Below, in pieces: positions 19,080 through 32,217 of a stretch of DNA of 64,000 nt. Under the pieces are notes generated by a model, which saw only the letters and a program-made list of their open reading frames with translations, did not search any database and was not told the DNA's origin. Numbering within the stretch: position 1 is the first letter of the stretch; each line of letters begins with the position of its first letter. The DNA is from Limnanthes douglasii subsp. nivea. Lineage: Eukaryota; Streptophyta; Magnoliopsida; Brassicales; Limnanthaceae. Location: assembly GCA_036936605.1 (NCBI GenBank), contig JAUPFV010000001.1, forward strand, positions 119,482,771 to 119,546,770, written 5' to 3'. Position numbers and translations under genes: made by a program.

Positions 19080-22000
19080 CATGTTCAACAAGGATAGATG
19101 CATAAACATTTAAAGGTGAAGTTTGACTTATTTGGGATGATATGAAGATCTTATCTACGGGTCAACAAGTCATCGATATTGAAGTGTCATAACAGAGGTG
19201 TAAATTGTTGATTTTCTCAGCGGGTCAACAAGTCATCAATATTGAAGTATCAAAATAGAGGTGTGAATCATTGATTTTCTCTACAATGTATGTTAGTACC
19301 CAAGCTACGAAATATGGGAGAATTATGGGAGGCATGTAAGGTCGTTTTTCAAGGTCTTCAAACTCCGTGGATTGTGGCGGGTAACTTCAATCAAGTGAGA
19401 AAGAAAAATGATAAAAAAGGAGGGGTTTATGGGATTACGAGTATAATGGAAAGATTGAAAGAATGGCGCCAACAAATGTGGGTTGATTGACTTGAGTTTC
19501 GAAGGGCCAAGGTTCACATGGTGTAATTCTTGGAATTTGGGTCAACGAATAATGAGGTGTATGGATAAAGTGTATGGATAAAGTGTATGAAAATACAATG
19601 TTCATACTCTATTCCCACAGGTGAGGGTTATTCATTTAGAATAAGTGCATTCAAAACACACTAATATGTTGATAAAACTTATATGAGTTAGTCCTCCACT
19701 TTGAGGTCTTAAACGCTTCATATTTGAGTTAGCTTGGTGTTTGAACAATAATTTACAAGATTTTATTCGAGATAAGTGGGGCACATTTAAGTCAGACTTA
19801 AGATAACATATTTCCTACATTCAAGGTCACATCTGATTATCGAAAGATGAGATTTTTAATGATATTTATCGACAAAATAGATTACTTTTTGAAAAACTTC
19901 GAGGAATTAAACCTTGGTTTAAAAGGTCATACAATTCTTTCTTTTTCAGAATTGGTATGAAATTAGGGGAGGGTTATCCGGCTTTTTGGAAGAAGACGAG
20001 ATGTTGTGGTTTCAGCATTTGAAAAAAATAGTGGATAAGGTTGGGTTATCGTGACACATAATTTTACCATCTCTCAATCATGCGAAAAATAAAAAATCCG
20101 CGAATTATAAGTTTGAGAAATGATCAATAGGAATGATTTTTGGATCTACCAGAGATCCAAAGGTTAGTTAGATTGTTTTTGAGAAATTATGTTCCACAAA
20201 TATCGAGTTTGTTGGTTTGTTTTATCTTTTGTATATCCCTCGCATGGGAAAGTCGAATCAGATCTTCTAAACGAAGATTTTTTGGATGAGGAGACTCAAG
20301 AGGTCGTGTTCAGATCAAACCCGTCAAAAGCTCTAGGATTAAATGATATGCCTCATGCATTTTATCTGAATTTTTGGAAGACGGTTGGTCAGACTGTTTG
20401 TGAGATGGTTTGTAACACGATTTGAAGATGAGAGATCTTTACTCAGTTTAGTGGTACGATTGTTCATCTGATTCCTAATATTGCTGATTCGAAGAGAGTT
20501 AGTTAATTCCGCCCGATAAGCTTGACCAGTTTTATGGTAAACTTTCTTATGTAGGCAATCATTAACAGATTTCAATCCTTGATAGCCAAGCGTATTAAAC
20601 CCAATCAGATAAGTTTTGTTCCCGACCGATCTACTACAAATAACATAGTCTTGGTGTAAGGGGTAAACCATCGACTGTGTAGAGTCACTGGGGTGTAAGG
20701 AATATATAATGGTTAAGATTGACCTAGCCAAAGCGTATGACAACCTCATATTTTTTTCCATTGAGGATACCATCACTCAATTTGGACTCCCATCGACATG
20801 GGTAAAGCTTATTATTTCCGTCATGCGTTCGAATTTGATGCAAATTATGTGAAATAGGAAATCATTTTGAGTCTTTCCTACCGAAAATGAGGTATCAAAC
20901 AAAGTATCTAATGATCTATTACCTTTTTGTCATGTAAATTGAACGATTATCTTTTATCATTTAGGCTCTTTGTAGTGGTGGCGAATGAAGTCCATTGCGA
21001 CTCCATAGGCAAGGCCCCTAGTCCCCCATGTCTTCTTTGCAGATGGTTTAATTTTATTTGCAGAGGTTTTAAAAGAACAGGTCGACTTGATTAAATGAGT
21101 ATTTACGTTTGTTTTTGATGAATTTGGCCAATCGGTAAATGATGAGAAGGCGATAACAATATTTTATATAAATACAAAACAAAGTCTCAATTTTTTTTGA
21201 CGTTTAGGAATGGTTTTTGTCTTAGTGGATCCATAAAGATGTATATAGGTACGCCAGTTTCTTCAGGGCACCTCCTGGTGGGGTTTTACTGACAGCTTAC
21301 TACGAATATGAAGGGAAATTACCAAATTTGGAAACCCTAAAATATCTCTCTAGAGGATTAGATAACTCTGGCGCAATTGGTTTAGAGTGTGATCCCAACT
21401 TATATTATGCAAACAATGAAGTTCCTAGTGCATGTGTGCAATGGATTTGATCAAATGTTTAGATATTTCATTTGGTGTTCAACCAAAGAGGGTAAGAAAA
21501 TACATTGGGTGCCATGAGACAAGATATGTAGACCGAAAAGAAGGTTAGGATTAAGAGGTACAAAGAATTTCAAAATAAAGCGTTATTTGGCTAAACTGGG
21601 GTGAAAGATCTTACAAAATGAAAATGGGTTAAGGGTGAGGGTTATCAAACAAAATTATTTTAAGGATGATTTAATGGATCGTGTAGTTAATTATTTGGAT
21701 TCGAGGAAGTATAAAAACATATTGGAAGGGCGTGACATGTTGATTAATGAGTGAGTATAATTCAACATTGTGACGAAGAGCGGTACAAATGGAATTTAGA
21801 GACATCAATTTTTCCCCCGTAAAATCAGCTTATAATTCGTTTCTCTTGCTGAGGGGAATATATAAGTGGGAAAATCTCTGACCGTTCAAGTGTCTACAAA
21901 AAGTACGAGTACTATTATGGCGTGACATAAGTGTTTATGACGATGATTAATTTGGTGAGACGAGATATCACAATGTCGATTCGTTACAGTGAATATGGTA

Positions 22001-22250
22001 AGGTCATGGATACGACTATTGCTTTATTCTGAGATTGTGAGACGTACAAAGATGTTTGGAAATCACAGAGTAGCCTCGTGGATTTAAAAAAGAGCATGAG
22101 ACCGTCTTTAGCACCAAATGGAAGAGCGTCAAAATTTCAATGGACGACGATCAATTTATGTTTGCGCACCAGAAAATAAATGAGAAAATGTAAGAGATGT
22201 TAAATGATGGAGCAAATTATTAAGGTGTTGGGAGAAATCTAAGAGCCTAA
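19080..22250 (+). pseudogene. Ancient L1-type LINE, endonuclease-reverse transcriptase relic
   Basis: Non-LTR retrotransposon ORF2 broken by many stops and frameshifts. In order: endonuclease part with TPWIVAGNFNQVRKKNDKKGG near 19370 and FRRAKVHMV-type continuation in a shifted frame; reverse transcriptase with NPSKALGLNDMPHAFYLNFW (20320), RIKPNQISFVPDRSTTNNIV (20590) and KIDLAKAYDNL (20710); the catalytic box reads FFADGLILFAE (21035) in place of FADD; then HLLVGF (21265), an IPTYIMQTMKF match (21395) and a zf-RVT-like part near 21800. A 68-bp tandem duplication sits in the endonuclease part (19150-19282). No target duplication found. It is much older than the LINE at 57.7 kb. Confidence 0.75.
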
Positions 22251-23064
22251 AAATTTAAATTTTTGGATTGGTTGTAGTATAATATACATGGTTGGATATG
22301 AATAACATGATTTTTGAACCCAATCCGAGGAAAACATCTATAACATTAATTTTGGCTAAGGTTGATGGGGGATTTATAGTTTCGTCGGGATGCATACTGG
22401 TAAAATGGACGAATCTAAGTGCAGGAGTTAACCTCAACATAGACAATATAGTATATAGATAAAATTTATATATCACACGACCTAGAAAAATCGTGATTTA
22501 TTCGACTCTTTTAAAATTTACAGCTATTTTATCTTTAGTTTATCTCTTTAGGATATTTTTATCTGTAAATAAGATCGATCATAAATCACAGTCTTTTAAA
22601 GATAAATATTTAACAACAAATATTTATAAAATTTATAATAATTTATTTAAATAAAATTAAATAATATAAAGCTTAAAAGAATAAATATAGAATTTTAAAA
22701 AATATAGAATTTGTTGAATAAAATTGGATTTCTCTTTAAAATTGATTTAATACTAGTTAAAATGATGGTTTATTGTTGCTCGTAAAATTATATAAGATCA
22801 TGACCAACTTAACAAAATTTAAAAATAAAATTTCATTCTATGTAAACAACTCTCAAATCCTTTAATATAAATAAAAAATCACCAATATCATTATTTATCA
22901 TAAGAATTCATAGGGATGTATCACTAAAATAAAAGAAATAGTTTATGACTTAAAAAAATTGATTTCATAAATTATTTTGATAATGTCAAACGGTGCCACA
23001 AACATTGATAACTAATATTTTTTGGATTATTCAAATCTTTAGTAGTTATAGTATAGTAAGAGCT
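22251..23064. other. AT-rich stretch, no gene seen
   Basis: Possibly the 3' tail of the old LINE up to about 22.45 kb, then AT-rich DNA without recognisable features. Confidence 0.35.
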
Positions 23065-23079
23065 AGGAGGGCTAAATAT

Positions 23080-23254
23080 GCCCCGAAAGGGGTAGCCGAG
23101 TTGGTGAAGTAAATGAGCTCGTGACCAAACTTCTTGGTTTGAGTCTGTCACCTTGTGTGGTTTACTTTCTCGCGTTGGTTTGCAGGCTATTGCGTTAGAC
23201 TGAGGGTTTACCCTCGCACTCGTTGAGTAGCGGTTACAGATTCCCTCCAAAAAA
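23080..23254 (+). mobile_element. tRNA-derived SINE
   Basis: About 175 bp. It starts with a tRNA-like head: A box GGTAGCCGAGTTGG at 23089 and B box GGTTTGAGTCTG at 23135, with spacing as in tRNA genes. A non-tRNA body follows and the end is a short A run (CCAAAAAAA). Near-identical flanks AGGAGGGCTAAATAT (23065-23079) and AGGAGAGGCTTAAATAT (23255-23271) look like a target duplication with small changes. The head does not fold as an intact tRNA. Confidence 0.7.
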
Positions 23255-23272
23255 AGGAGAGGCTTAAATATT

Positions 23273-26240
23273 TTCACCATTTGTATTCCAAAATAGTTTG
23301 GATGCTCAACAACATAAATCTTAATCGTATTAAATTTTATTTTTGTATTGGGTCAACATGACTTCACTTTTACTAGACTTCTACAAATGTAAAAATATTT
23401 TGAGCAAATATTTTGTGAAGCTCAAAGTTAATGTACCAATATTTAATAACTACTACAATGGATATTATTTTGAGAATGAAACTATTACATACTTAATTAG
23501 TTAAAACAGGTCACAAGTTCACTGTACCGTTAAACCTATCACAATGACAACCATGACGAGATATGACACTACTAAATTTTTGCTGAGGTGTTTTTTTAAC
23601 ATTAGTCTTGAAATAATTAGAATTTCAGTGAATTTGACTCTATGATGACATATGTATATAATAGTAAAATAATAATCTATGAGCTATATTATTTATCTCG
23701 ACCATCCCATGAAAATAACAATCCACGTATGTTCGTAAAAATTTCTTCGAAGACTTCTATCGTTCTATATACACTTATTTTTTTATTTGGTTTGTTTTTT
23801 ATATATATTCGACACACAATTAAATAGATATACAAAATATTAAGTAGCTATATCTTCAATCACGTCCTTAGAGGTATGCCATGAATGATTATGCTAAAAG
23901 TATGCTTAATTTACATAAATATGCATAACATTATTGTAAACGATAGTTGTATGTATTTTATGTAAGTTATATTTTTATTTTAAATTTTTATAGCTATGCA
24001 AAATTTATCGTTGGCTGTAAAGATCTTTTATCATCACTAACTTACCAAAAATTTAATATAGTTTCCAAATATATACATACTTTGACAAATGTAATTGTAT
24101 TAAATTCGCCAAGTGTTTCTTGGAACTAAAAATAAAACTAGACCATATATATGAGAAGCATTTCTTTGGTTATGCCAATTCTTCAACCTAATACTAGCAT
24201 TCTAAATTTGTCTCATAGATTTTTAATAAGAAAAAAATACAGTATGATGACTAATTTTACTTGATCTTTATAAAATTTTAAATCACGTGCTGTCATACTT
24301 AATTGTATTTTATTTGCGGATATTTATCATAGAATCTTTTTAATGGTCAAACCGAATAATGTTTCTTCTTACCGTGTAATTTATAAGGATATAATAAATA
24401 AAAAATCTCAACATACTTAACTAAGACATATAGTGCTGTAATAAAATAAATAAATAACAAAGTCTTGAGAAAATATCAATAAAAAACTTTGAAACTTGAC
24501 CATGGATTATATTTTTACATAAATTTCTTACAAATTTTATCATTTTTCTCATCATCAATAAATTTTGTTTAAACATTAGAATTGTTAAGATCTAATTATG
24601 TAAATTACTTGTCCTATAGTTAATAAAACATAAAGTTAATAAATATTTGGGCCCATATCACTTTAAAAACGTGTAAATAGAAAACATATATTAAATATAC
24701 ATTTTGTCCGATATAAAAAAGTAATTTGTCAAACTAAGATATTTGTAATAGTTAGTTAAATAATAAAATATAAAAATTAATTTTCCCCGAACCAATGATA
24801 AAATCCCATGTAGTCTCAAGTTATAAATAAGATCCCCAACATATGAGCTATGTATCAAACTATTAATATTCTATTGATGTTTTTGCATTTATTTCCTTAT
24901 TTAATTACTTAAATATTATAAACTTACTAAATTATTTCTATTCTATTTGAGTTAGAATAATTTAAGCATTATCATTAGCGTCGTTTGTGAGAACAAAGTT
25001 TCCAGAAGACTCCAAGATTTTTTTAAACGGAATACATGTTTGGGTTTTTACAAGACTGGACAGTTTCAGTAATGGGCCCCACTGGTAATAAAAAAAATCT
25101 CACCGATAAACGAGCAGATCCTCCCGGTAAACCCATATATTCTAAGAGTTCGAGCTATGTGTATACAAGATGGGGAGAAAAGTTATATAAAATAAAATCT
25201 AACGTTAAAGAGATGCGATGAGATTTCAAAAAAATAAAAATTTGCGCATTTAATAAGTATCGAATTTTTGTGCATATTACCAAAATTTTTCATTATTAAC
25301 CATACGGACAAGATAAAAAAGTGTAATATACCATTATTAATTTTTCTTGATGTAACTTCAACAAACATGACATTTTACTTTGTTTTTATTTTTTTGAGTT
25401 TTGAGAAGTTAGAGCGTTTAAAATCGGTCTTGGAAGATAATCAATGTTTGTTATTGCGTGTTTTTTTAAAATATTTAAAGCTAACTTTGATATGATCAAT
25501 TAAAGATGTATTTCGTAACATATTTACATTTTATGCAAATGACATATAAGCAAAAAAATTATTGTAAATACAAATAAGTAATAGAAAATGTATAGGATTT
25601 CAAAGAGCAGATACATTTTTGGAATGTTGTTTTTGAATCCATAACCGATAATGAGGTGACACCAAATTTGGAAAAAAATATAGCGCTTAACCAACCATCA
25701 TCGATTACGTTATGATTTCTTAATAAAATCACATTGTGAAAACTTTCTCATCACGTCATGAATGTGATTCAATTTGGACAATACAATAATTAATAACAAG
25801 TTATTTTTATGTATAACTTACAAAATTTCCTTAACAATACAATATTTTCCCAACTCTACTATGTGAATTTTATAGGATCAAAAGTTCTCACTCGAATCTA
25901 AAGCTTATTCAGCATGTTTCGAATATTTGGTTATTTGTTCATGTCAAAGGTTTATACTAGAAGTCGCCATATATATAATGTTAAAAATAATTATCTAGAG
26001 AAATAGGGTTTGATCAGGAATATGGATGTATTTGTTTAGAAAACACATGGACCGTATTGTCATGCAAACTAGCTATGTTAGACAAAAATAATATGCATAT
26101 TATCTTACGAGTATGTGATAAATATAGGAAAATTGTTGGCAAACCTATGTGTGAAGCTGATATGAATCTTATGTTAGGAGTATGTGATATATGTATCCGT
26201 TCATGCAGCTTATGATGCATAATATTTATCGAACTAGTGT
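23273..26240. other. AT-rich intergenic DNA, no gene seen
   Basis: About 3 kb of strongly AT-rich sequence. The short ORFs have no family features. I find no repeat or RNA gene here. Confidence 0.4.
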
Positions 26241-26242
26241 TG

Positions 26243-26460
26243 ATGAAGGCTAGAATTATCATAAGCAAATACAAGCTAACAGTGGACTATAACACAGTCA
26301 ATCTCGAGCTAGTAATGAACTCATATTATAATTTAATCATACTTTATTCTATAAAAGATTTATGTAATTATGTTTAGTTATTTATAACACTTAAGATATA
26401 TTGATTTCTTTGTCAGTTATAACAATGAATCTAGTTTTGTAACGATTAATCTAGCTTTGT
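26243..26460. repeat. Diverged direct repeat, copy 1
   Basis: Shares GCTAGTAATG, CATACTTTATT and TAATTATGTTTAGT in order with 28781-29000. The two copies are about 2.5 kb apart and may be old LTRs of a non-coding retroelement. Confidence 0.5.
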
Positions 26461-26489
26461 CGTCGCCCCTAACTACAAGATACAATCTT

Positions 26490-27050
26490 TTGGAACAATT
26501 GTTCTTTTACTATCAATTAGAAAACTCTAACTAGAAGCTTCAAACACTAAAGTATTTATTATGGCTCTATGTTATTAATTTTTAATATTGAAGCTTTGCT
26601 ACATGTCTTATATTACTATTCACTAGTTACAAAGATTAACATTGGTTGATTTATAATTTTTCTTAAGATAGAAAGCTGTAGAGTTCAATTTCATAACAAA
26701 TAGACCTGCATAAATCATAATTTTTTATTTTTCTTTATGGATCAAATCGTAACAACATAGATTCTCGAGTTCACTAACAATACATGTCATAATCAATACA
26801 TCTATTATTCTCTGTATACTGCGAAAATGCTCAAACTAAAACCCGATGACACTTAATTTATTATGTTATAATAGTACTTCAAAGTGTTGACAAAAATAAT
26901 ATGGAAGACTCACTTAAACAAATAAACAACTTTTATATAAATAAAATATGAAGATATATTACAACACCATTTTACAACTTTCACTACAAAAGAAATATTT
27001 TTGGACAATAACTAGGACACCATAGGGTTTAAATCCTGGCTACGCCACTG
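26490..27050. mobile_element. Second, shortened copy of the hAT-Tip100-like element (reverse orientation)
   Basis: The right end reads AATCCTGGCTACGCCACTG, the complement of the terminus at 12546. The left part matches the complement of about 13330-13565 (for example ACTAGTTACAAAGATTAACA and ACATGTCTTATATTACTATT). The segment between is shorter than in the first copy, and I cannot find the other terminus. Confidence 0.7.
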
Positions 27051-27309
27051 AGTATCTAGATCTGCTATCTCAATCTTTATGAAATGTCACTGCTTTTACA
27101 GCCGCCACTGCAATAACTGGTTTTAATCCATGTATCACCGATGACACTTAATTTGCAGGATCAAACAAGTCATTAATGCAATCACTGTTAAATGGCACAT
27201 GTTGGTGTAATCAAATGAGTTTCTCTAAATCCTATCTATATAGCCAAACCCCTAAGGTTTATCCATATATTCACACATCTAAAACTTAATTCTATAGCTA
27301 AATCACATA

Positions 27310-27510
27310 ATAATCAGCCACGACGCAGTTCAGTAAGGCCCTGGTTCAGTTTAGCTAGACATCGACTAAGTTCAGCAAGGTTCGGCTTAGTTCATCACAA
27401 CCTTAGCCAGTTCAACAAAACATCAACTTAGTTAAACATGGTTTTGGCTCAGGTTCGACCCACACTCAGCTTATTTGTGCACGACCTCAACACAGTCTCG
27501 ACCTATCATA
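27310..27510. repeat. Degenerate repeats around AGTTCAGCAAGGTTCGGC
   Basis: Loose reiteration of CAGTTCAG, TTAGTTCA and CTCAGCTTA-like words over 200 bp. It lies between the two diverged direct repeats. Confidence 0.35.
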
Positions 27511-27579
27511 ATTATATTTGATATATTTTTACTATTTTTATTCATATAATAGAAAATGAAAATGCGTATCACGTTTCCG

Positions 27580-27805
27580 AGTCAAGCAAAAATGTGGACT
27601 ATGTTTCCGATATGAGCACCAATATGCACTAGGATTTGGATTCGAGCACCAAACATGTCAGAGTGACTTTTAAGTCAGAGCACCATATGCATGGATCCCA
27701 TGCTAGAATTCTGAGCTGAGTATCAAATGTGTGTAACATGACATCCAAGCCAGAGCACCACGTACATGGCCATACGCCAGGCTTCTAAGCATGAACACCT
27801 AACAT
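27580..27805. repeat. Degenerate GAGCACCANATG repeats
   Basis: Five to six units of about 33-40 bp, each starting GAGCACCA or GAGTATCA followed by an ATG-containing word. No coding sense is visible. Confidence 0.45.
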
Positions 27806-28780
27806 ATACACTCATGACTGTTCTATATAATATCAAACTGCTCTGCCCCCTCCTATTCAATTTGGGTGTCTGTCGTACCATACCATATTTTTCTCTCTTT
27901 CATAAATAGTAGCTCAATCCCTTAGCATTTTAAGAATGTCAGAGCTGGAACAATTAATACATGCGTCCTCCAAGTACGAGCAGCGTGTTGTGTAAAAACT
28001 AAGTATAAATGTCCAAATTAAATTTTAATGAGACTGGGCCCAATAATCAAACGTTCATCGTCCAAATACAAGCACTGTATTATTTTTTGAACAAGTACGA
28101 ACACCTCATGCAAGACCTTAGTACGTACTTTATCAAAAAATATAAAGTTGTTCAATAGAAATCATTCATAAAAGTGGTACATCTCTCGTTCATGTTTTAT
28201 TACTTTACTAATTGTATTAATTTTGTTTTTATATCATAGTACTAGGAGGTCACCCCTCTCAGTAATTTTACCATAATTCTAGTTACTTTAGCAGTCCGCT
28301 ATCTATGTTGTACTCATTTCTATTTGTAAAATAGAGTTTTTTTCCTCAAAAGAGAGTTTTGACAATGAAGGGTTTTAACGAGGCAGATATGAGACCATTA
28401 TAAACCGAGTCAGACATAAGGTGAGAGCATCACAACATGATCATTCAATCAAAGCAGAGCCTGTCCAAACTGATTAGTTAACTAAAAAACTAAAATTCAA
28501 GAGAACAACATCCAACTCTAATCCATGAGGGCATCGATCAACTGTAAAATCAAAGACATGATCCTTCGCATTTCTTCAATGCCTAAACCACTTACAAAGA
28601 AGCTCATGATCATTCTTCCACTTATGCAAAATAATGGCGATGTCTGCCATCAAAACATCACTGGTACCTTCTAGGCTCGATAAACTTAAAACAAACAAAG
28701 AAATAGTTCGAATACACATGGATTATTGGACATCAACTATTACTCTTCTTTCACATATTTCTTAAGGAGTAGAGGGCTAC
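27806..28780. other. Intergenic DNA, no gene seen
   Basis: Mixed AT-rich sequence inside the putative 26.2-29.0 kb element. No ORF of note. Confidence 0.35.
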
Positions 28781-29000
28781 AGATGAGTGATATAATTATC
28801 ACAACCTAATCCGAGTTAATAATAGGCTCAGACAAGCTAGTAATGGCCTCGTATTCTAACTTAGTCATACTTTATTATATAAAGGGTTTGACTAATTATG
28901 TTTAGTCAAATATTTCTATGCTTAGATAGGTCTAGAATTTAAGATAACATATGAGGTGAACTAATTACTCTTTTAGTTATAAAAATGAATCTAAATTTAT
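28781..29000. repeat. Diverged direct repeat, copy 2
   Basis: Same orientation as 26243-26460, with several shared blocks and many substitutions. Confidence 0.5.
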
Positions 29001-30164
29001 TTTTATACACTTATGCGTTTATTTTATAGAATTAAAGTAACATTAATGTGATCTAAAGTGCGGGGATCCCCAAAATGGGCATATGACATGTGGAATGAAT
29101 CATCCCAATCATTGTTAACTAAAACACGGTTAATTCTAAAAGTAATAAGATTTAGGTAGCAATGATGAACTCGTCAATAGTTACTTGACTAGAAGAGTTG
29201 GTACATTTTTTCGGGCTTACGAATAACATTGAAATCTTAGAGAGCAACCCAAGGGTAATCACATAATGTTACCAAAAAGTATTCAAATCAACCTTGTCGC
29301 TGAGGCCCATCATTGAAAGTATAAATGGTTGTGAGAAAGGAGGGAATAAAGGAATTAAGGCTACAAACTTTGCAGGAAAAAATGATAAAAATAGAAAAGA
29401 CACTTGGATTCTTGATAAACTAGATCATGCCCAAAACGATGAGAAGAGTGGTTAGTGACATAACTCCAAAAATGGATCCATTTTTTCTAATAAAAGAGTC
29501 AATATTAATAAAAAAACTATAGTCTCCACAAGAATCATGATCGAAATAATATTCGTGATGATAGATCAGTGATATATTTTTATCGTATTAGATCGTTCAA
29601 CCCACATACATATAGCTAAAATAATAAACATTATTAAAACTTACACTGACCTCAACTGATGAGCTATCCAATGAATAATATTATTAGAGTTGAAACACCT
29701 TTGGAACAACCACGATAATTTGAAAAATTTACTCGAACATCGTAAGAAGCACAGTAAAAACCGTTTTATTATCTGCGATAAAAAATTTAAAAAATATTTT
29801 AAAATAAATAATCGGATTTAATAAATTGGCTTATACCAAGCCCACTTTATCATTAAAAATTAATTTATAAAAACACATATACGTGAAAGTATAGGTTTGT
29901 TAGAGAAACACCTCATGTAATGTTTACCTATAATTTATAACAATTATGAAGTAGTAGTTGTAGGCATGAACCCAACTAATTAGTTGGAGAAAATACTTTG
30001 ATATAATTTTGTATTTATAATGTTCGATCCAAATTTGAATCAATCAAATTAAACTCAATATTTATTTTTGTTGTTTTGATAATAAATTCGTTTGTCATCT
30101 CTTCAGTAAAAAGGTAACAATAGGGAGATGCTTAGGAGGCGACCATGTAGGATTTGAACGGAAA
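29001..30164. other. AT-rich intergenic DNA, no gene seen
   Basis: No ORF, repeat or RNA gene that I can support. Confidence 0.4.
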
Positions 30165-30533
30165 CTCGTCCATGGACTATTGAGTTTAGTGATGGATAGT
30201 TCATGAACTTTGAAAAGTCCACTGGTAGTCCTTGGACTATCCAGTTTGGGTAAAGTTAGTCGCCCTACGTGTGTTGACTATCAATTTTTGTGACAGATAG
30301 TCCATCAACTATTCATTTTTGATAAAGTTAGTATTTTGATTTTTTTATAAACTTAGTCCACTTAATAAACATGCGTAAAAGACTAACTTTATCCAATATG
30401 AATAGTCCAGGGACTACCACCAGACTTTTGAAAGTCAAAAGACTATATGTCACCAAAATGGATAGTCCATGGACTACCAGCGGACTTTTGAAAGTCCATG
30501 GACTATCTGTCACTAAATTCAGTAGTCCAGGTA
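30165..30533. mobile_element. Fold-back MITE with TAGTCCATGGACTA-type repeats
   Basis: About 370 bp. The left arm (from 30165) and the complement of the right arm (to 30533) share TCCATGGACTATT/CCTGGACTACTGAATTTAGTGA and then AAAAGTCCACTGGTAGTCC in order. Inner words TAGTCCATGGACTA and GACTTTTGAAAGTC repeat. It looks like a fold-back transposon. A clear target duplication is not seen. Confidence 0.65.
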
Positions 30534-30839
30534 TGATTAATTGTTCAAAGCCTAACCATGTATGTTATGGACCACCTTAAAATATATAAAAGAAAAAAGG
30601 GTCACCCTAAAATCACCCAAAATGCATATATCCTTACCCAATTTTGAGTTCACTCACAACTGGTATAATCCCAACCTTTTAAAACCAAAATACCCTTAGG
30701 GGTATTTAAAGAGTTTTTTTTAAACCGCATCGACCCTTGTTTGAAGAACACAAACCTCACACCCTTTTCTCTCACTTCTCTCTAAAAATTCTCTATCTCT
30801 TTTTAGAATCTAGCCACTCAAAGGACCGCTCCCTTCACC

Positions 30840-31830
30840 AGACGGAGTAGGAGGCAGTTCGCCAGGTATCACGAGCGTATCATATGCTTTTATTTGGACA
30901 ACTATATTAGTGAACACCAGTTAGAAGAGCGTGAAAGCTGACTACCTCTATAGTTTGGCGAACATGGATTCCGGTTTGTGACACATAACATGAGGGACTA
31001 ATGCATTGGCTTCCCTTTTCCGTGCTTTATGGGATGCTTCAAAATCTTCAAAGCAAAACCTATACGAGTTTTTCGCCATGGTAGACTACTGGATATAGAT
31101 AATTTCCCAGCTTTGAAAGCTCCATATAACCTAAATTATGTCTTGAAGAATCCGAATATTGTTAGCTAGCTACCCAAGAGAATTGTTGAAGCCTGAAATC
31201 TAAAATACAACTGCTTCTCTCTGATCAGAAAAGGAATGATGCAAGTAACCAATTTTATACTTAATTTATGTTTTACTTATCATATTTTTCTAACTAAATG
31301 TTTTAATTTATTGTTATACAAGTCATGTTCAAACCGTACGAACACATGAGGGTTTAATTTCTCGTCCAAGATATTTGTCTACTAGCTTATCCACTCTGAA
31401 TGATGAGAACGGTAGAGGAATAATTTCTTGATCGAGTGATACACCAATTCGGATAGGTTCATAATGAACCAACACCTCTATTTTTACTCAAGTCTGGCTA
31501 TAAGAAGGGAGATCTCTCTCGATACACCTGGCGCGAGAGTGCATGGCTATACTGGCATCAACACCTACTTCCTAAGGATCGATTGACCGTTACCATAACT
31601 ACCTATGGAAGATCGATAACCGACCATGTATCACGATTACATTGCTCAGCAAGGTTGATACGTTATTATCTAGAGATGATAGACTCATTGTGGCAATTCG
31701 ATCACTGAACACCATGCCCGTCCGAGAAGAGTTTGAGGGTTTACTGCTTTTTAGACGAAATGATACAACTTGTTTCTCCGTAGCTAGTTGTTTTATTTAT
31801 GAAACGTTTTTTTGGTTATGCTAGGTTGAC
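30840..31830 (+). pseudogene. Decayed coding region, possibly plant-mobile-domain-like
   Basis: Interrupted reading on the + strand: FGEHGFRFVTHNMRD near 30955, then VIHQFG.VHNEP near 31438, WRESAWLYWHQHLL near 31530, and a 60-codon open piece at 31642-31824. The order RVIxQFGxVxxxP followed by W..Y..W resembles the C-terminal half of plant mobile domain proteins, which also occur in MULEs and gypsy elements. The likeness is slight. It could also be unrelated transposon debris. Confidence 0.25.
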
Positions 31831-32217
31831 TCATGTTTTCTATTATGTTTATGTTTTGTATCGTATCAGACAACAAATGGTTTGAATAGTTAGTACCTTT
31901 TTATGCTTACCTTATTATATATTAACTTATTTTGTATCCATATTATTATAATAATATGTAGTACCGTATCATACTTACATTTAAAATTGATTAAAAATTA
32001 GACTAAAAATAATAAGCCTATAACTTATGCAAAAAGGTAGACTAAAAATACGCCTAAAACCTATACTTAAACCTAGAATGAAACTAACCCTAAAACATTG
32101 ATTAAAAAAAACTTAGAAAAAAGATAAGCCTAAAACTTATGCAAAAACCTAGACTAAAAATAAGCATAAAACATACTATTTTTTTGAATTTAAAAAAAAA
32201 TCAAAAAATAACAAGTA

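Noticed and set aside
23089..23160. Functional tRNA gene
   Set aside because: A and B boxes are there but the arms do not pair as a tRNA. The body, A-rich end and flanking repeats fit a SINE.
25036..25495. Small ORFs in AT-rich DNA
   Set aside because: Length is what chance gives here; no codon pattern, family or context supports them.
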